Source: Pseudomonadota bacterium (GTDB lineage Bacteria; Desulfobacterota; Desulfobulbia; Desulfobulbales; Desulfurivibrionaceae). From it: a stretch of 64,000 bases of DNA. Shown here in pieces: positions 8,323 to 15,526 of this stretch. The position numbers were made by a program, and so were the translations under genes. The stretch spans positions 248,001 to 312,000 of the forward strand of contig JAHJRQ010000012.1 of NCBI GenBank assembly GCA_018830485.1. Direction: 5' to 3'. A model generated the notes under the pieces. The model saw only the letters and a program-made list of their open reading frames with translations, did not search any database and had not been told where the DNA came from. Positions within the stretch are counted from its first letter, which is position 1. Every line of letters begins with the position of its first letter.

Positions 8323-9525
8323 TTACTCAAGCCATTCAAGACGAATCTCCGTGCCGGCCGAGGTGAGATACTCAAGGACTTCAGCCTCTGTTTTCGCCGG
8401 GCAGCGCACCGCCAGCAGCGAGGAGGAGACCCCTGGCGCGACACGGCCGAGTCTGTTCTCCATGCCGAGAAGACGCGCGCCATTTATTGAAGCCATGGCA
8501 AAGACCGCCTCGGGCGGAAAATCCGGATGCTCTTCCCGCAACACCTGCATTTCCAGCCAGAGGTTGAGCTGTGGATTGCTGGCCAGACTGTCCGTGCCCA
8601 GCACCAGCGGGACGCCCTGGGCAAGCATTTTGTGCGCCGGCGCACGCCCCACCCCCATGAACCGGTTGCTGCCGGGACATAAGCACACAGCAGCCCCATG
8701 GAGGGCCAGAAGGGCGATCTCTTCCTCCTCAACATGAACAGCATGGACGCACAGGGTCTGCTTGTCCAACACCCCGAGGGATTCCAGATAACGGACCGCG
8801 CCCATGCCCGGCGGGGCAAAGGAGGCAACCTCCACCCCCCGCTCGGCAAGGAAGTCAGCAAACGGCCCGCGGCCGGTGCGCAAGAATTCGATTTCCTGGA
8901 CAGACTCGGCCACGTGCATGGGAAACAGACTCTTCCCCGCCCGTTTTTTCAGGGCCCGAATCAATGCCGGGCCTGCCGAATACGGGGCATGGGGTGCACA
9001 ACTCACCTCGCTGCCGATTCCGGCCAAGGTTGCCAGGGCCGCATCCTCGGAGGGGCCGCACAGTCCGAGCAGCTCAAGAAAAAAAAGCACCTCGGTCTTG
9101 AAGCCTTCGCCCAGCAGACTGCTTTCCGGCTGGTTCCCGATATCAACCACGGCCCTGCACCCCCCCGCATACAGACGGGCCAGCCCCATGCGCGCGGCAT
9201 CATGCACTATTTCCGGATCGGGACTTTCCGCCCGGGCGGCAAGCAACCCCCTTATCCAGCCGGTCATGTCGCCGGGCTTCGGGGAATCCCCGGTCAGCCC
9301 GGCCAGATACGAGAGTTCGAGATGGGCGTGGCAGTTGACCAGGGGAGAGGTGATGACGTGGCCGTCATACTCCTCCAACTGGGCGTCGACATCTTTCAGC
9401 TCAGCATAGGAGCCCACCGCCGCGACCAGCCCGTTTTCGGTGAGCACCGCGCCGTCGGCGAAGACCGGGCCATTGCCCGTGACGACAAAGGGCGCCCGGT
9501 AGAGATATCGAGGGAATTCCTGCAT
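8323..9525 (-). CDS. mqnX: Aminodeoxyfutalosine deaminase (MqnX-type amidohydrolase)
   Basis: Metal-dependent amidohydrolase of about 400 residues. Visible motifs are NCHAHLELSYLAG (metal-binding HxH), CAPHAPYSAG, HVAES and GTDSLASNPQLNLW. The HAHLELS form is typical of the aminodeoxyfutalosine deaminases that turn 6-amino-6-deoxyfutalosine into futalosine plus ammonia. Its position between mqnC and mqnA supports this over a generic guanine or chlorohydrolase role. The ATG at 9525 lies 1 nt after the mqnC stop, so translation is probably coupled. An ORF extension to 9582 would overlap mqnC and is unlikely. Confidence 0.87.
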   Translation of the reverse strand: MQEFPRYLYRAPFVVTGNGPVFADGAVLTENGLVAAVGSYAELKDVDAQLEEYDGHVITSPLVNCHAHLELSYLAGLTGDSPKPGDMTGWIRGLLAARAESPDPEIVHDAARMGLARLYAGGCRAVVDIGNQPESSLLGEGFKTEVLFFLELLGLCGPSEDAALATLAGIGSEVSCAPHAPYSAGPALIRALKKRAGKSLFPMHVAESVQEIEFLRTGRGPFADFLAERGVEVASFAPPGMGAVRYLESLGVLDKQTLCVHAVHVEEEEIALLALHGAAVCLCPGSNRFMGVGRAPAHKMLAQGVPLVLGTDSLASNPQLNLWLEMQVLREEHPDFPPEAVFAMASINGARLLGMENRLGRVAPGVSSSLLAVRCPAKTEAEVLEYLTSAGTEIRLEWLE

Positions 9526-9526
9526 G

Positions 9527-10582
9527 TTACACCAAAGAGTAGTCCATTCTGCGCTGCCTGGGCACACAACCGGCGCCTTCAACCAGGATGCGAATCTCCT
9601 GCTCGGAGAGGCGGAACCCCACCCCGGCCGCGGCCACCACGTTCTCCTCGATCATGGTGCTGCCGAAATCATTGGCCCCAAAGAAGAGGGAGAGCTGGGC
9701 GATCTTGGGCCCCTGGGTCACCCAGGAGGCCTGGATATTGTCGATGTTGTCCAAAAAGATCCGCGACAACGCCAGCATTCTCAAATACTGAAAGGCTGTA
9801 GTCTTGGGCAGATGGGCCAACGCCGTATTGTCCGGCTGGAAGGGCCAGGGGATAAAAGCGGTGAAACCGCCGGTTTTATCCTGCAGGTCGCGCACCCGCA
9901 AAAGATGCTCGACCCGCTCACCCAGGGTTTCCAGATGCCCGAACATCATGGTCGCGGTGGTGCGCATCCCCAAGTGGTGCGCCTCTTCCATCACCCCGAG
10001 CCAGGCGTCGGTTAAGCATTTGCGCGGCGCGGTTTCCTGCCGCACCCGGTCGCAGAGGATCTCCGCCCCGCCGCCGGGAATGGAATCGAGCCCGGCCTGC
10101 TGCAAACGGATCAGAACCTCCCGCACCGGCAAGGAGGACAGGGTGGCGAAATGGCAGACCTCAGGCGGGGAAAACCCGTGGATATGGATCCCGTGCCCCT
10201 TGATGAAGCGGAGCATTTCTTCATAGAACTCCAGGGGCTTGTCCGGGTGGAGCCCCCCCTGGAGCAAAATCTGGGTGCCGCCCAGCGCCTTGGTTTCCTC
10301 GATCTTCTCACCAAGCTCTGCAAAGGAGAGCACCGATCCGGCCGGGTCTTCCGGGGCTTTGAAAAACGCGCAGAACTTGCAGGCGGAGATGCAGATGTCG
10401 GTGTAGTTGATGTTGCGGTCAACCACATAGGTGACCATGGGCTCCTGGTGCTTTCGTCTGCGGATGGCGTTGGCCAGGAAGCCCAGCTGGTAGAGGTCGC
10501 CGTGTTCCAACAGGGCCAACCCCTCGTCCGGGGTAATCCGCTCGCCGGCCAGGGACTTTTCCGTAATCCGTTTGATGTCCAT
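9527..10582 (-). CDS. mqnC: Cyclic dehypoxanthinyl futalosine synthase MqnC
   Basis: Radical SAM enzyme that cyclises dehypoxanthinyl futalosine to form the second ring of the naphthoquinone. The 351-residue product has the radical SAM motif CxxxCxxC at Cys64, Cys68 and Cys71 (ICISACKFCAFF), followed by GGTQILLQGGLHPD, a SIPGGGAEIL segment and ATMMFGHLET, all typical of the MqnC/MqnE/CofH group. The C-terminal RQRRMDYSLV is the usual MqnC ending and separates it from MqnE. It starts 5 nt downstream of mqnE. Confidence 0.94.
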   Translation of the reverse strand: MDIKRITEKSLAGERITPDEGLALLEHGDLYQLGFLANAIRRRKHQEPMVTYVVDRNINYTDICISACKFCAFFKAPEDPAGSVLSFAELGEKIEETKALGGTQILLQGGLHPDKPLEFYEEMLRFIKGHGIHIHGFSPPEVCHFATLSSLPVREVLIRLQQAGLDSIPGGGAEILCDRVRQETAPRKCLTDAWLGVMEEAHHLGMRTTATMMFGHLETLGERVEHLLRVRDLQDKTGGFTAFIPWPFQPDNTALAHLPKTTAFQYLRMLALSRIFLDNIDNIQASWVTQGPKIAQLSLFFGANDFGSTMIEENVVAAAGVGFRLSEQEIRILVEGAGCVPRQRRMDYSLV

Positions 10583-10587
10583 GGCTG

Positions 10588-11682
10588 TTAATACTCTTTG
10601 ATCACGTTGTACAGGGTGTCCCGCTCCACCGGTTTCCGTCCGGCATCCCGGATCAGCCGGATCAGCTCGGTGTCGGCCATGGCCCCGCCAGCTTCGCCGC
10701 CGGCCATGTGGGTGATCAGCTCCTCCTTGACCGTGCCGTCCACGTCGTCGGCGCCGAAGGAAAGGGCAACCTGGGCCAGCTTGGGACCGATCATCACCCA
10801 GTAGGCCTTGATGTGCGGGAAGTTGTCGAGAAAGCAGCGGGCCACCGCGATGTTCTTGAGATCGTCGATGCCGGTGGTCTTTGCAAGCTCATGCATCTCG
10901 GTGTTCTTCGGATGGAAGGCCAGGGGGATGAAGGTGAGAAAGCCGCCGGTTTCATCCTGGGCCGCACGGAGGGCGGCAAGATGCTCGACCCGCTCCTCCA
11001 TGGTTTCGATATGGCCGTAAAGCATGGTGGCGTTGCTTTTGAGCCCGATCCGGTGCGCGGCCTTGGCAACCTCGAGCCACCCCTCGCCGGAGAGTTTCTT
11101 CTCGCAGGTGCGCTGCCTGATCCGGGGGCTGAACACCTCGGCCCCGCCGCCGGGAATCGAGCCAAGCCCGGCAGCAACCAGCTCCTTGAGGGTCTCGGAT
11201 ACCGACTTTCCGGCCAGGGTGGCCAGGTGGGCGATCTCCACGCAGGTGAAGGCCTGAATGTGGATCTCGGGCCGCACCTCCTTGATGCCGCGCAGCATAT
11301 CCAGATAATACTGGTACGGCAGATCCGGATGAATGCCCCCCACCACATGCACCTCGGTGATGGGCTCGGCCAGCCGCTCCCGCACCTTGGCCTTGACCTG
11401 ATCCACGGTCATTTCATAGGCTTGGGGCGATTCCTTGTCCTTGCCGAAGGCGCAGAACTTGCAGAGATTGGTGCAGATGTTGGAGTAATTGACGTGCTGG
11501 TTGTAGATGAAATAGGCGCGGTCGCCGTTAAGCCGCTCCCTTACCAGGTTGGCCAGATAGCCCACCGCCAGGATATCGTTGGTCTTGTACAACCGGACGC
11601 CATCCGCTACGCTGAGCCGCTCCCCTGCCCCGACCTTCTCAAGGATATCCCCAAGCCCTGCCGCAACCACCATCTGTTCCAT
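10588..11682 (-). CDS. mqnE: Aminodeoxyfutalosine synthase MqnE
   Basis: Radical SAM enzyme joining the enolpyruvylbenzoate product of MqnA to an adenosyl radical to give aminodeoxyfutalosine. The 364-residue product has CxxxCxxC at Cys70, Cys74 and Cys77 (NICTNLCKFCAFG), VHVVGGIHPDLPYQYY, LGSIPGGGAEVFSPRIR, and a C-terminal segment RDAGRKPVERDTLYNVI characteristic of MqnE. It starts 3 nt after the tetR stop, so the regulator and pathway enzymes share one transcript. Confidence 0.94.
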   Translation of the reverse strand: MEQMVVAAGLGDILEKVGAGERLSVADGVRLYKTNDILAVGYLANLVRERLNGDRAYFIYNQHVNYSNICTNLCKFCAFGKDKESPQAYEMTVDQVKAKVRERLAEPITEVHVVGGIHPDLPYQYYLDMLRGIKEVRPEIHIQAFTCVEIAHLATLAGKSVSETLKELVAAGLGSIPGGGAEVFSPRIRQRTCEKKLSGEGWLEVAKAAHRIGLKSNATMLYGHIETMEERVEHLAALRAAQDETGGFLTFIPLAFHPKNTEMHELAKTTGIDDLKNIAVARCFLDNFPHIKAYWVMIGPKLAQVALSFGADDVDGTVKEELITHMAGGEAGGAMADTELIRLIRDAGRKPVERDTLYNVIKEY

Positions 11683-11685
11683 TGC

Positions 11686-12357
11686 CTACTCTCCCATATC
11701 CGACGGTTGCAACCCGGTGCGCAGCACCGCAACCATACTGTCGATCTCATCATGGAGCCGGTCGGCGGACATCCCGGCCAGCGCAAGCCCTCCATCGAAA
11801 TGCGGCTGGGCATATCCCTGGAGAAAGCGATCCAGCAGCGCATCCAGGATAAAAACCACCTTGTGCGGAGGGATATCGCGACGCAACACCCCCTGTTCCA
11901 TGGCCCTGTCCGCCAGCGGCCCGAAATATTCCAGGGAAAAGAGGCGCACCCTGGCCACCAACTCCTCCCGGCGCGGCACATCCCGCTCGAACAGCACCTT
12001 GAGGTACACCTGAAAATATTCCGGATGGCTGTCGATGAAAGCTATCCCTGCCAGCAACACCTGTCTGGCCACAGCAAAAAAATCATCCCGGCCGTTGCCG
12101 GCGGCCGAAGCCTTGACATACTGTTTCACCTGCAGGGTAAAGTGATCAAATACATGCAGGAACAGGGCTTCCTTGTTGTCAAAATACTGGTAGAGCGAGC
12201 CCTTGGATATCCCCAACTGCTTGACGATATTATTGAGGCTCGCCCGCTGGTACCCCTGTGCGGCAAACTCTGCGGCCGCCGCGCGCACGATGCTCTCGCG
12301 CTTTTCCGGCGCCAGATTCATGAAGGTTTGCTTGGGCTGTACAAGTTGGGTATCCAT
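11686..12357 (-). CDS. TetR/AcrR family transcriptional regulator heading the menaquinone operon
   Basis: DNA-binding repressor-type protein of 223 residues. The N-terminal helix-turn-helix spans about residues 39-65 (ASLNNIVKQLGISKGSLYQYFDNKEALF), preceded by ESIVRAAAAEFAAQGY, as in the TetR family. The C-terminal ligand domain (about 80-215) has no obvious hint of its effector. It is the first gene of the mqn operon, 3 nt before mqnE. A palindrome covers its own start codon and likely -10 region, which points to autoregulation. The ATG at 12357 lacks a Shine-Dalgarno site; Met13 (12321) is an alternative start, also without one. Confidence 0.87.
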   Translation of the reverse strand: MDTQLVQPKQTFMNLAPEKRESIVRAAAAEFAAQGYQRASLNNIVKQLGISKGSLYQYFDNKEALFLHVFDHFTLQVKQYVKASAAGNGRDDFFAVARQVLLAGIAFIDSHPEYFQVYLKVLFERDVPRREELVARVRLFSLEYFGPLADRAMEQGVLRRDIPPHKVVFILDALLDRFLQGYAQPHFDGGLALAGMSADRLHDEIDSMVAVLRTGLQPSDMGE

Positions 12358-12381
12358 AATATGACCAGGCGGTCACATTAT
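12356..12381. promoter_or_regulatory. Operator-like palindrome over the tetR start
   Basis: Inverted repeat with 11-bp arms (12356-12366 and 12371-12381) around a 4-bp centre; one position mismatches. The core is TGACC-AGGC-GGTCA, a form common for TetR-family operators. It overlaps the tetR start codon and the candidate -10 box, so binding would block initiation of the whole operon. The link to this TetR is an inference. Confidence 0.65.
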
Positions 12382-12403
12382 GAAAAATAGATATTCTCTG
12401 CAA
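12377..12403 (-). promoter_or_regulatory. Candidate promoter of the tetR-mqn operon
   Basis: Minus strand: CATAAT (12377-12382) as -10, with TTGCAG (12398-12403) 15 nt upstream as a weak -35, or CTTGCA at 16 nt. The -10 lies inside the palindrome, and the predicted leader is only about 12 nt. Confidence 0.4.
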
Positions 12404-12416
12404 GATATTTTTAAGA

Positions 12417-12512
12417 GCCGTTGAAAAATAACCCGCATAATCATGGAGGTTCCCACATGGCAAGGTTCCGCCGCTCAGGTCGGGCAAAACAGCCACATGG
12501 TTTTTCAACGGC
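12417..12512. repeat. 96-bp element with 12-bp perfect terminal inverted repeats
   Basis: GCCGTTGAAAAA (12417-12428) is perfectly inverted at 12501-12512. The inside contains two direct copies of CCACATGG (12453-12460, 12493-12500) and two of AGGTTCC. It sits between the SDR gene end and tetR. It could be a small non-autonomous mobile repeat or a stem-loop in the SDR transcript tail; no classic U-tract follows. Confidence 0.5.
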
Positions 12513-12567
12513 AATGTGACAATCTTAGCAAGAGATTCGGAAAGGAAATGAGGGGAAAAGAGAAAAA

Positions 12568-13566
12568 TCACAGTTCGTTCTTGCTGACCCATTGCAGAAT
12601 GGCGTTGATTCCTTCCGCCGTCGAAACCCGGGGGAAATACCCGAGGTCGCGATTGGCGTTTTCAATGGAAAACCAATGGGATTTTGCCAGTTGCACGGCG
12701 AGAAAACGGGTTATGCAGGGCTCCCGCTTGATCCGGGCGAGGAAAAAAATCTTTTCCATGAGCATTCCCGTCACATACGCCTTTTGAAAAGGGATGCCTT
12801 CCTCGACAACGGGAATATCAAGCCGCCGAAAAAATTTATTGAGCCAGTTCCAGAGATTTACCGGTTCACCCTGGGAGATAAAATACGGCCTGCCTGCCCC
12901 GGCGGCCGGGCCATGCAGATTTTTTGCCGCCAGAACAAAGGCATCCACGGCATTATCGATGTAGGTGACATCCACAAGATTATGGCCGTCCCCGACCCGC
13001 TTCAACTGCCGGCATCTGGCTTGACCGAGAAGACGGGGGATAAGGTTGAAGTCTCCCGGCCCCCAGATCAGGTGAGGACGCAGGGCTATGGTTTTCAAAC
13101 CTTCGGAGTTGGCCGCAAGAACCATTTGCTCGGCAAGGGCTTTGGTCCGGACATAGTCGCAAAGGAACTTCCGGGCATAGGGCGTGCGTTCGTTCACCCC
13201 GCACAGGTCGTCTTTCTGGTAAACAACCCCGGGCGTGCTGGCGTAGACAAGGGCCGCGACGTTATTTGCCCGGCAGGCGTCCAAAACATTCCGGGTGCCA
13301 AGGACATTGGTTGTGTAAAATTCGTTTTTACCCCCCCAGATGCCGGACTTGGAGGCAAGATGGATTACGGTGTCATATCCGGCCAGGGAATTCTTCAGAA
13401 AATCCGCGTCGCAGATATCGCCGGAAAGAAACCGGACACCCGAGGGTTCTGCTTCGGAAAATCCGCTCCGCGCAACCACGGCTGTCTCGATACCGTCACC
13501 CACAAGGCGTTGGACCAGCGCCCTGCCGACAAAGCCACTCCCCCCGAGCACCACGACACGCTGCAT
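12568..13566 (-). CDS. NAD(P)-dependent SDR, OleD / 3beta-HSD-like
   Basis: Extended short-chain dehydrogenase of 332 residues. It has the Rossmann motif GGSGFVG (8-14), DxxD region SGDICD, VIHLAS, a catalytic Ser in VYASTPGVVY and YVRTK (Tyr138, Lys142). The run ALRPHLIWGPGDFNLIPRLL with VGDGHNLVDVTYIDNAVDA matches the 3beta-hydroxysteroid dehydrogenase/OleD branch, whose members reduce 2-alkyl-3-ketoacids in olefin synthesis or oxidise sterol-like or hopanoid-related alcohols. No oleABC genes are adjacent, so the substrate is unknown. It follows manC on the same strand but a terminator at 13674-13699 separates them. Confidence 0.8.
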   Translation of the reverse strand: MQRVVVLGGSGFVGRALVQRLVGDGIETAVVARSGFSEAEPSGVRFLSGDICDADFLKNSLAGYDTVIHLASKSGIWGGKNEFYTTNVLGTRNVLDACRANNVAALVYASTPGVVYQKDDLCGVNERTPYARKFLCDYVRTKALAEQMVLAANSEGLKTIALRPHLIWGPGDFNLIPRLLGQARCRQLKRVGDGHNLVDVTYIDNAVDAFVLAAKNLHGPAAGAGRPYFISQGEPVNLWNWLNKFFRRLDIPVVEEGIPFQKAYVTGMLMEKIFFLARIKREPCITRFLAVQLAKSHWFSIENANRDLGYFPRVSTAEGINAILQWVSKNEL

Positions 13567-13673
13567 CCCCTCACCTTTTCGCAGAGTTGAACACTTCCGC
13601 TACACGGCTCCCCCCCATGTCCCTCATGCAACTCCTACGTTGATATACCCATTATCTGTAAAGTGCAAATAAA

Positions 13674-13699
13674 AAAAAACAGGCAACTTGCTGTTTTTT
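13674..13699. terminator. Intrinsic terminator after manC
   Basis: AAAAAACAG (13674-13682) pairs with CTGTTTTTT (13691-13699) around an 8-nt loop, with further A/T tracts on both sides. On the minus strand it lies downstream of manC and ends in a long U-run. Confidence 0.6.
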
Positions 13700-13753
13700 A
13701 AATTCTTTTCCGAAGGTGAACGTCGTGTTCCCTAGCGGGGGAAACACCGAGCT

Positions 13754-15181
13754 TCATCTCCCGTACAGATCCTCGAATCGTTCGATGTCGTCCTCGCCCA
13801 GATAGCTGCCGGTCTGGATTTCGATGATCTCAAGGGGGATGGTGCCCGGATTTTCCAACCGGTGTTTTGCCCCAAGCGGGATATAGGTGGACTGATTTTC
13901 CGTCAGGATGATGGACTGATCGCCATTGGTGATATGGGCGGTGCCTTTTACCACCACCCAGTGCTCGGCCCGATGAAAATGCCGTTGCAGCGACAGGGTG
14001 GCGCCGGGGTTCACCATGATCCGCTTCACCTGAAAACGTTCCCCGCTATCCACGCATTCATACGATCCCCAGGGTCGGAAGACCTTTTTGTGCAGCCGCA
14101 CCTCCTCCCGTTTCTCCATGGTCAACCGCTTGACAATGGTCTTCACCTCCTGAGTCCGGTCCTTGGCTGCGACGAGCAGCGCATCCTTGGTCTCGACGAT
14201 GACGTAATCGCTCAGTCCGATTGCCGCGACAAGCTTGTCTCCGGCGTGGATATACGAGCCAGTCACATCCTCGGCCAAGACGCTGCCGATGAAAACATTG
14301 CCGTTCTCGTCCTGCTCGCCGATCTCCCAAAGCGCTTCCCAGGAGCCCACATCGCTCCAGGCGCAATCCAGGGGCACGACCACCGTATCCCGAACCCGCT
14401 CCATCACCGCGTAGTCCACGGAATTGGCGGGGCTTGCGGAAAAAGCCGCGGAATCAAGCCGGATAAAATCCAGGTCATGGGTGCGGGCAGCATAGGCCCG
14501 GGCCACGCAATCGGCCATGCCCGGCTCAAACTCCTTGAGGGTTGCCAGGAATCCGGCGGCCTGGAAGAGAAACATCCCGCTGTTCCACAGATAGCCTTGG
14601 TCCAGATATTGCCGGGCTTTTTCCAGGCAGGGTTTTTCCACAAAGCAATCCACCGTGAAAACAGGCGGTTTCTCCCCGTCCGCCTCCGCCCCCTTCTTGA
14701 TGTAGCCATAGCCGGTATGGGGACTCTGCGGGACAATGCCGAAGGTGACCGGGCGCCCCTGAGATGCGCGTGAAGCCCCCCTGGCCACGGCCTCGGCAAA
14801 ACCCGCCTCGTTGCCGATGACATGGTCCGCGGGCAGAACAAGGATAACCGCGTCTTCATCCTGCCGGACAGCCTCCAGCGCGGCGACGGCAACAGCCGGA
14901 GCGGTATCCCGCCCCACGGGCTCAATGATGATGGTCGCGGCGATGCCCATGGCACGGACCTGCTCGGCCACCAGGAACCGATGTTCTTCGGTGCAAACAA
15001 CGATGGGCGCACCGACCCCCTGCAACCCCTGGACCCGCAGTAAGGTGTTCTGGAGCATGGTCTTGTCGTTGACCAGGGCAAGGAGCTGCTTGGGATGGCA
15101 TTCCCTGGACAAAGGCCACAAACGGGTGCCGGATCCGCCGGCCAGGATAACCGGGATGATAACCGCGTGCTCTTTCTTCAT
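13754..15181 (-). CDS. manC: Mannose-1-phosphate guanylyltransferase / mannose-6-phosphate isomerase
   Basis: Bifunctional type II PMI-GMP enzyme supplying GDP-mannose for polysaccharide or LPS synthesis. The 475-residue product has the nucleotidyltransferase signature LAGGSGTRLWPLSRECHPKQ (about 13-32), VLPADHVI, FVEKP and WNSGMFLF in the N-terminal domain. A C-terminal cupin isomerase domain (about 360-470) has RPWGSYECVDSGERFQVKRI, LSLQRHFHRAEHWVVVKGTA and the zinc-site-like residues of the family. Length fits the full bifunctional form. A candidate sigma-70 promoter with TTGACA lies 55-85 nt upstream. No other capsule genes are in the window. Confidence 0.93.
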   Translation of the reverse strand: MKKEHAVIIPVILAGGSGTRLWPLSRECHPKQLLALVNDKTMLQNTLLRVQGLQGVGAPIVVCTEEHRFLVAEQVRAMGIAATIIIEPVGRDTAPAVAVAALEAVRQDEDAVILVLPADHVIGNEAGFAEAVARGASRASQGRPVTFGIVPQSPHTGYGYIKKGAEADGEKPPVFTVDCFVEKPCLEKARQYLDQGYLWNSGMFLFQAAGFLATLKEFEPGMADCVARAYAARTHDLDFIRLDSAAFSASPANSVDYAVMERVRDTVVVPLDCAWSDVGSWEALWEIGEQDENGNVFIGSVLAEDVTGSYIHAGDKLVAAIGLSDYVIVETKDALLVAAKDRTQEVKTIVKRLTMEKREEVRLHKKVFRPWGSYECVDSGERFQVKRIMVNPGATLSLQRHFHRAEHWVVVKGTAHITNGDQSIILTENQSTYIPLGAKHRLENPGTIPLEIIEIQTGSYLGEDDIERFEDLYGR

Positions 15182-15235
15182 GAAATTGTTTTCCCCTTCA
15201 CGGCCTGAGTGTTTTCACAAGGATTTTCCGTAGAG

Positions 15236-15265
15236 TTTTTACTCTGTTACACGACCCGATGTCAA
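15236..15265 (-). promoter_or_regulatory. Candidate promoter of manC
   Basis: Minus strand: consensus TTGACA (15260-15265), 18-nt spacer, TAAAAA (15236-15241). The -10 is imperfect, so confidence is moderate. Confidence 0.5.
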
Positions 15266-15526
15266 GAACACCATACCACAAGCAGTTCTTCTCCTCATCA
15301 ACCACAGAGGAAGCACAAGTATCTTTTCAATGACGGAATTTTGGGATACGCTATGCATGTCCCGAAACCGGAAAAACAATGGGCATCCTTTCCCTTCCGG
15401 CCATACGGGCAATACAGCACAAAAAAACTGGCGGCGCAAACAATTCGGCCTCTATTTCCCCGGCCGGATCCATGCACTCCGCTCTTCGGGGCTTGCCCTG
15501 CAACTCCGCTACAAAAGAACTGAAAA
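15266..15526. other. Spacer between manC and the CBS/DUF294 gene
   Basis: Divergent spacer with no recognisable gene, hairpin or repeat beyond the manC promoter. An open frame at 15209-15523 has no ribosome-binding site or family signal and is taken as chance. The promoter for the downstream plus-strand operon should be here but is not evident. Confidence 0.35.

Noticed and set aside
10708-12390. 560-codon open frame on the plus strand across mqnE and tetR
   Set aside because: It is antisense to two strongly supported genes; high GC at third positions of the real genes creates long open antisense frames. The translation shows no family motifs.
15209-15523. 104-codon frame upstream of the CBS/DUF294 gene
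   Set aside because: No ribosome-binding site, composition unlike neighbours and overlaps the manC promoter region.
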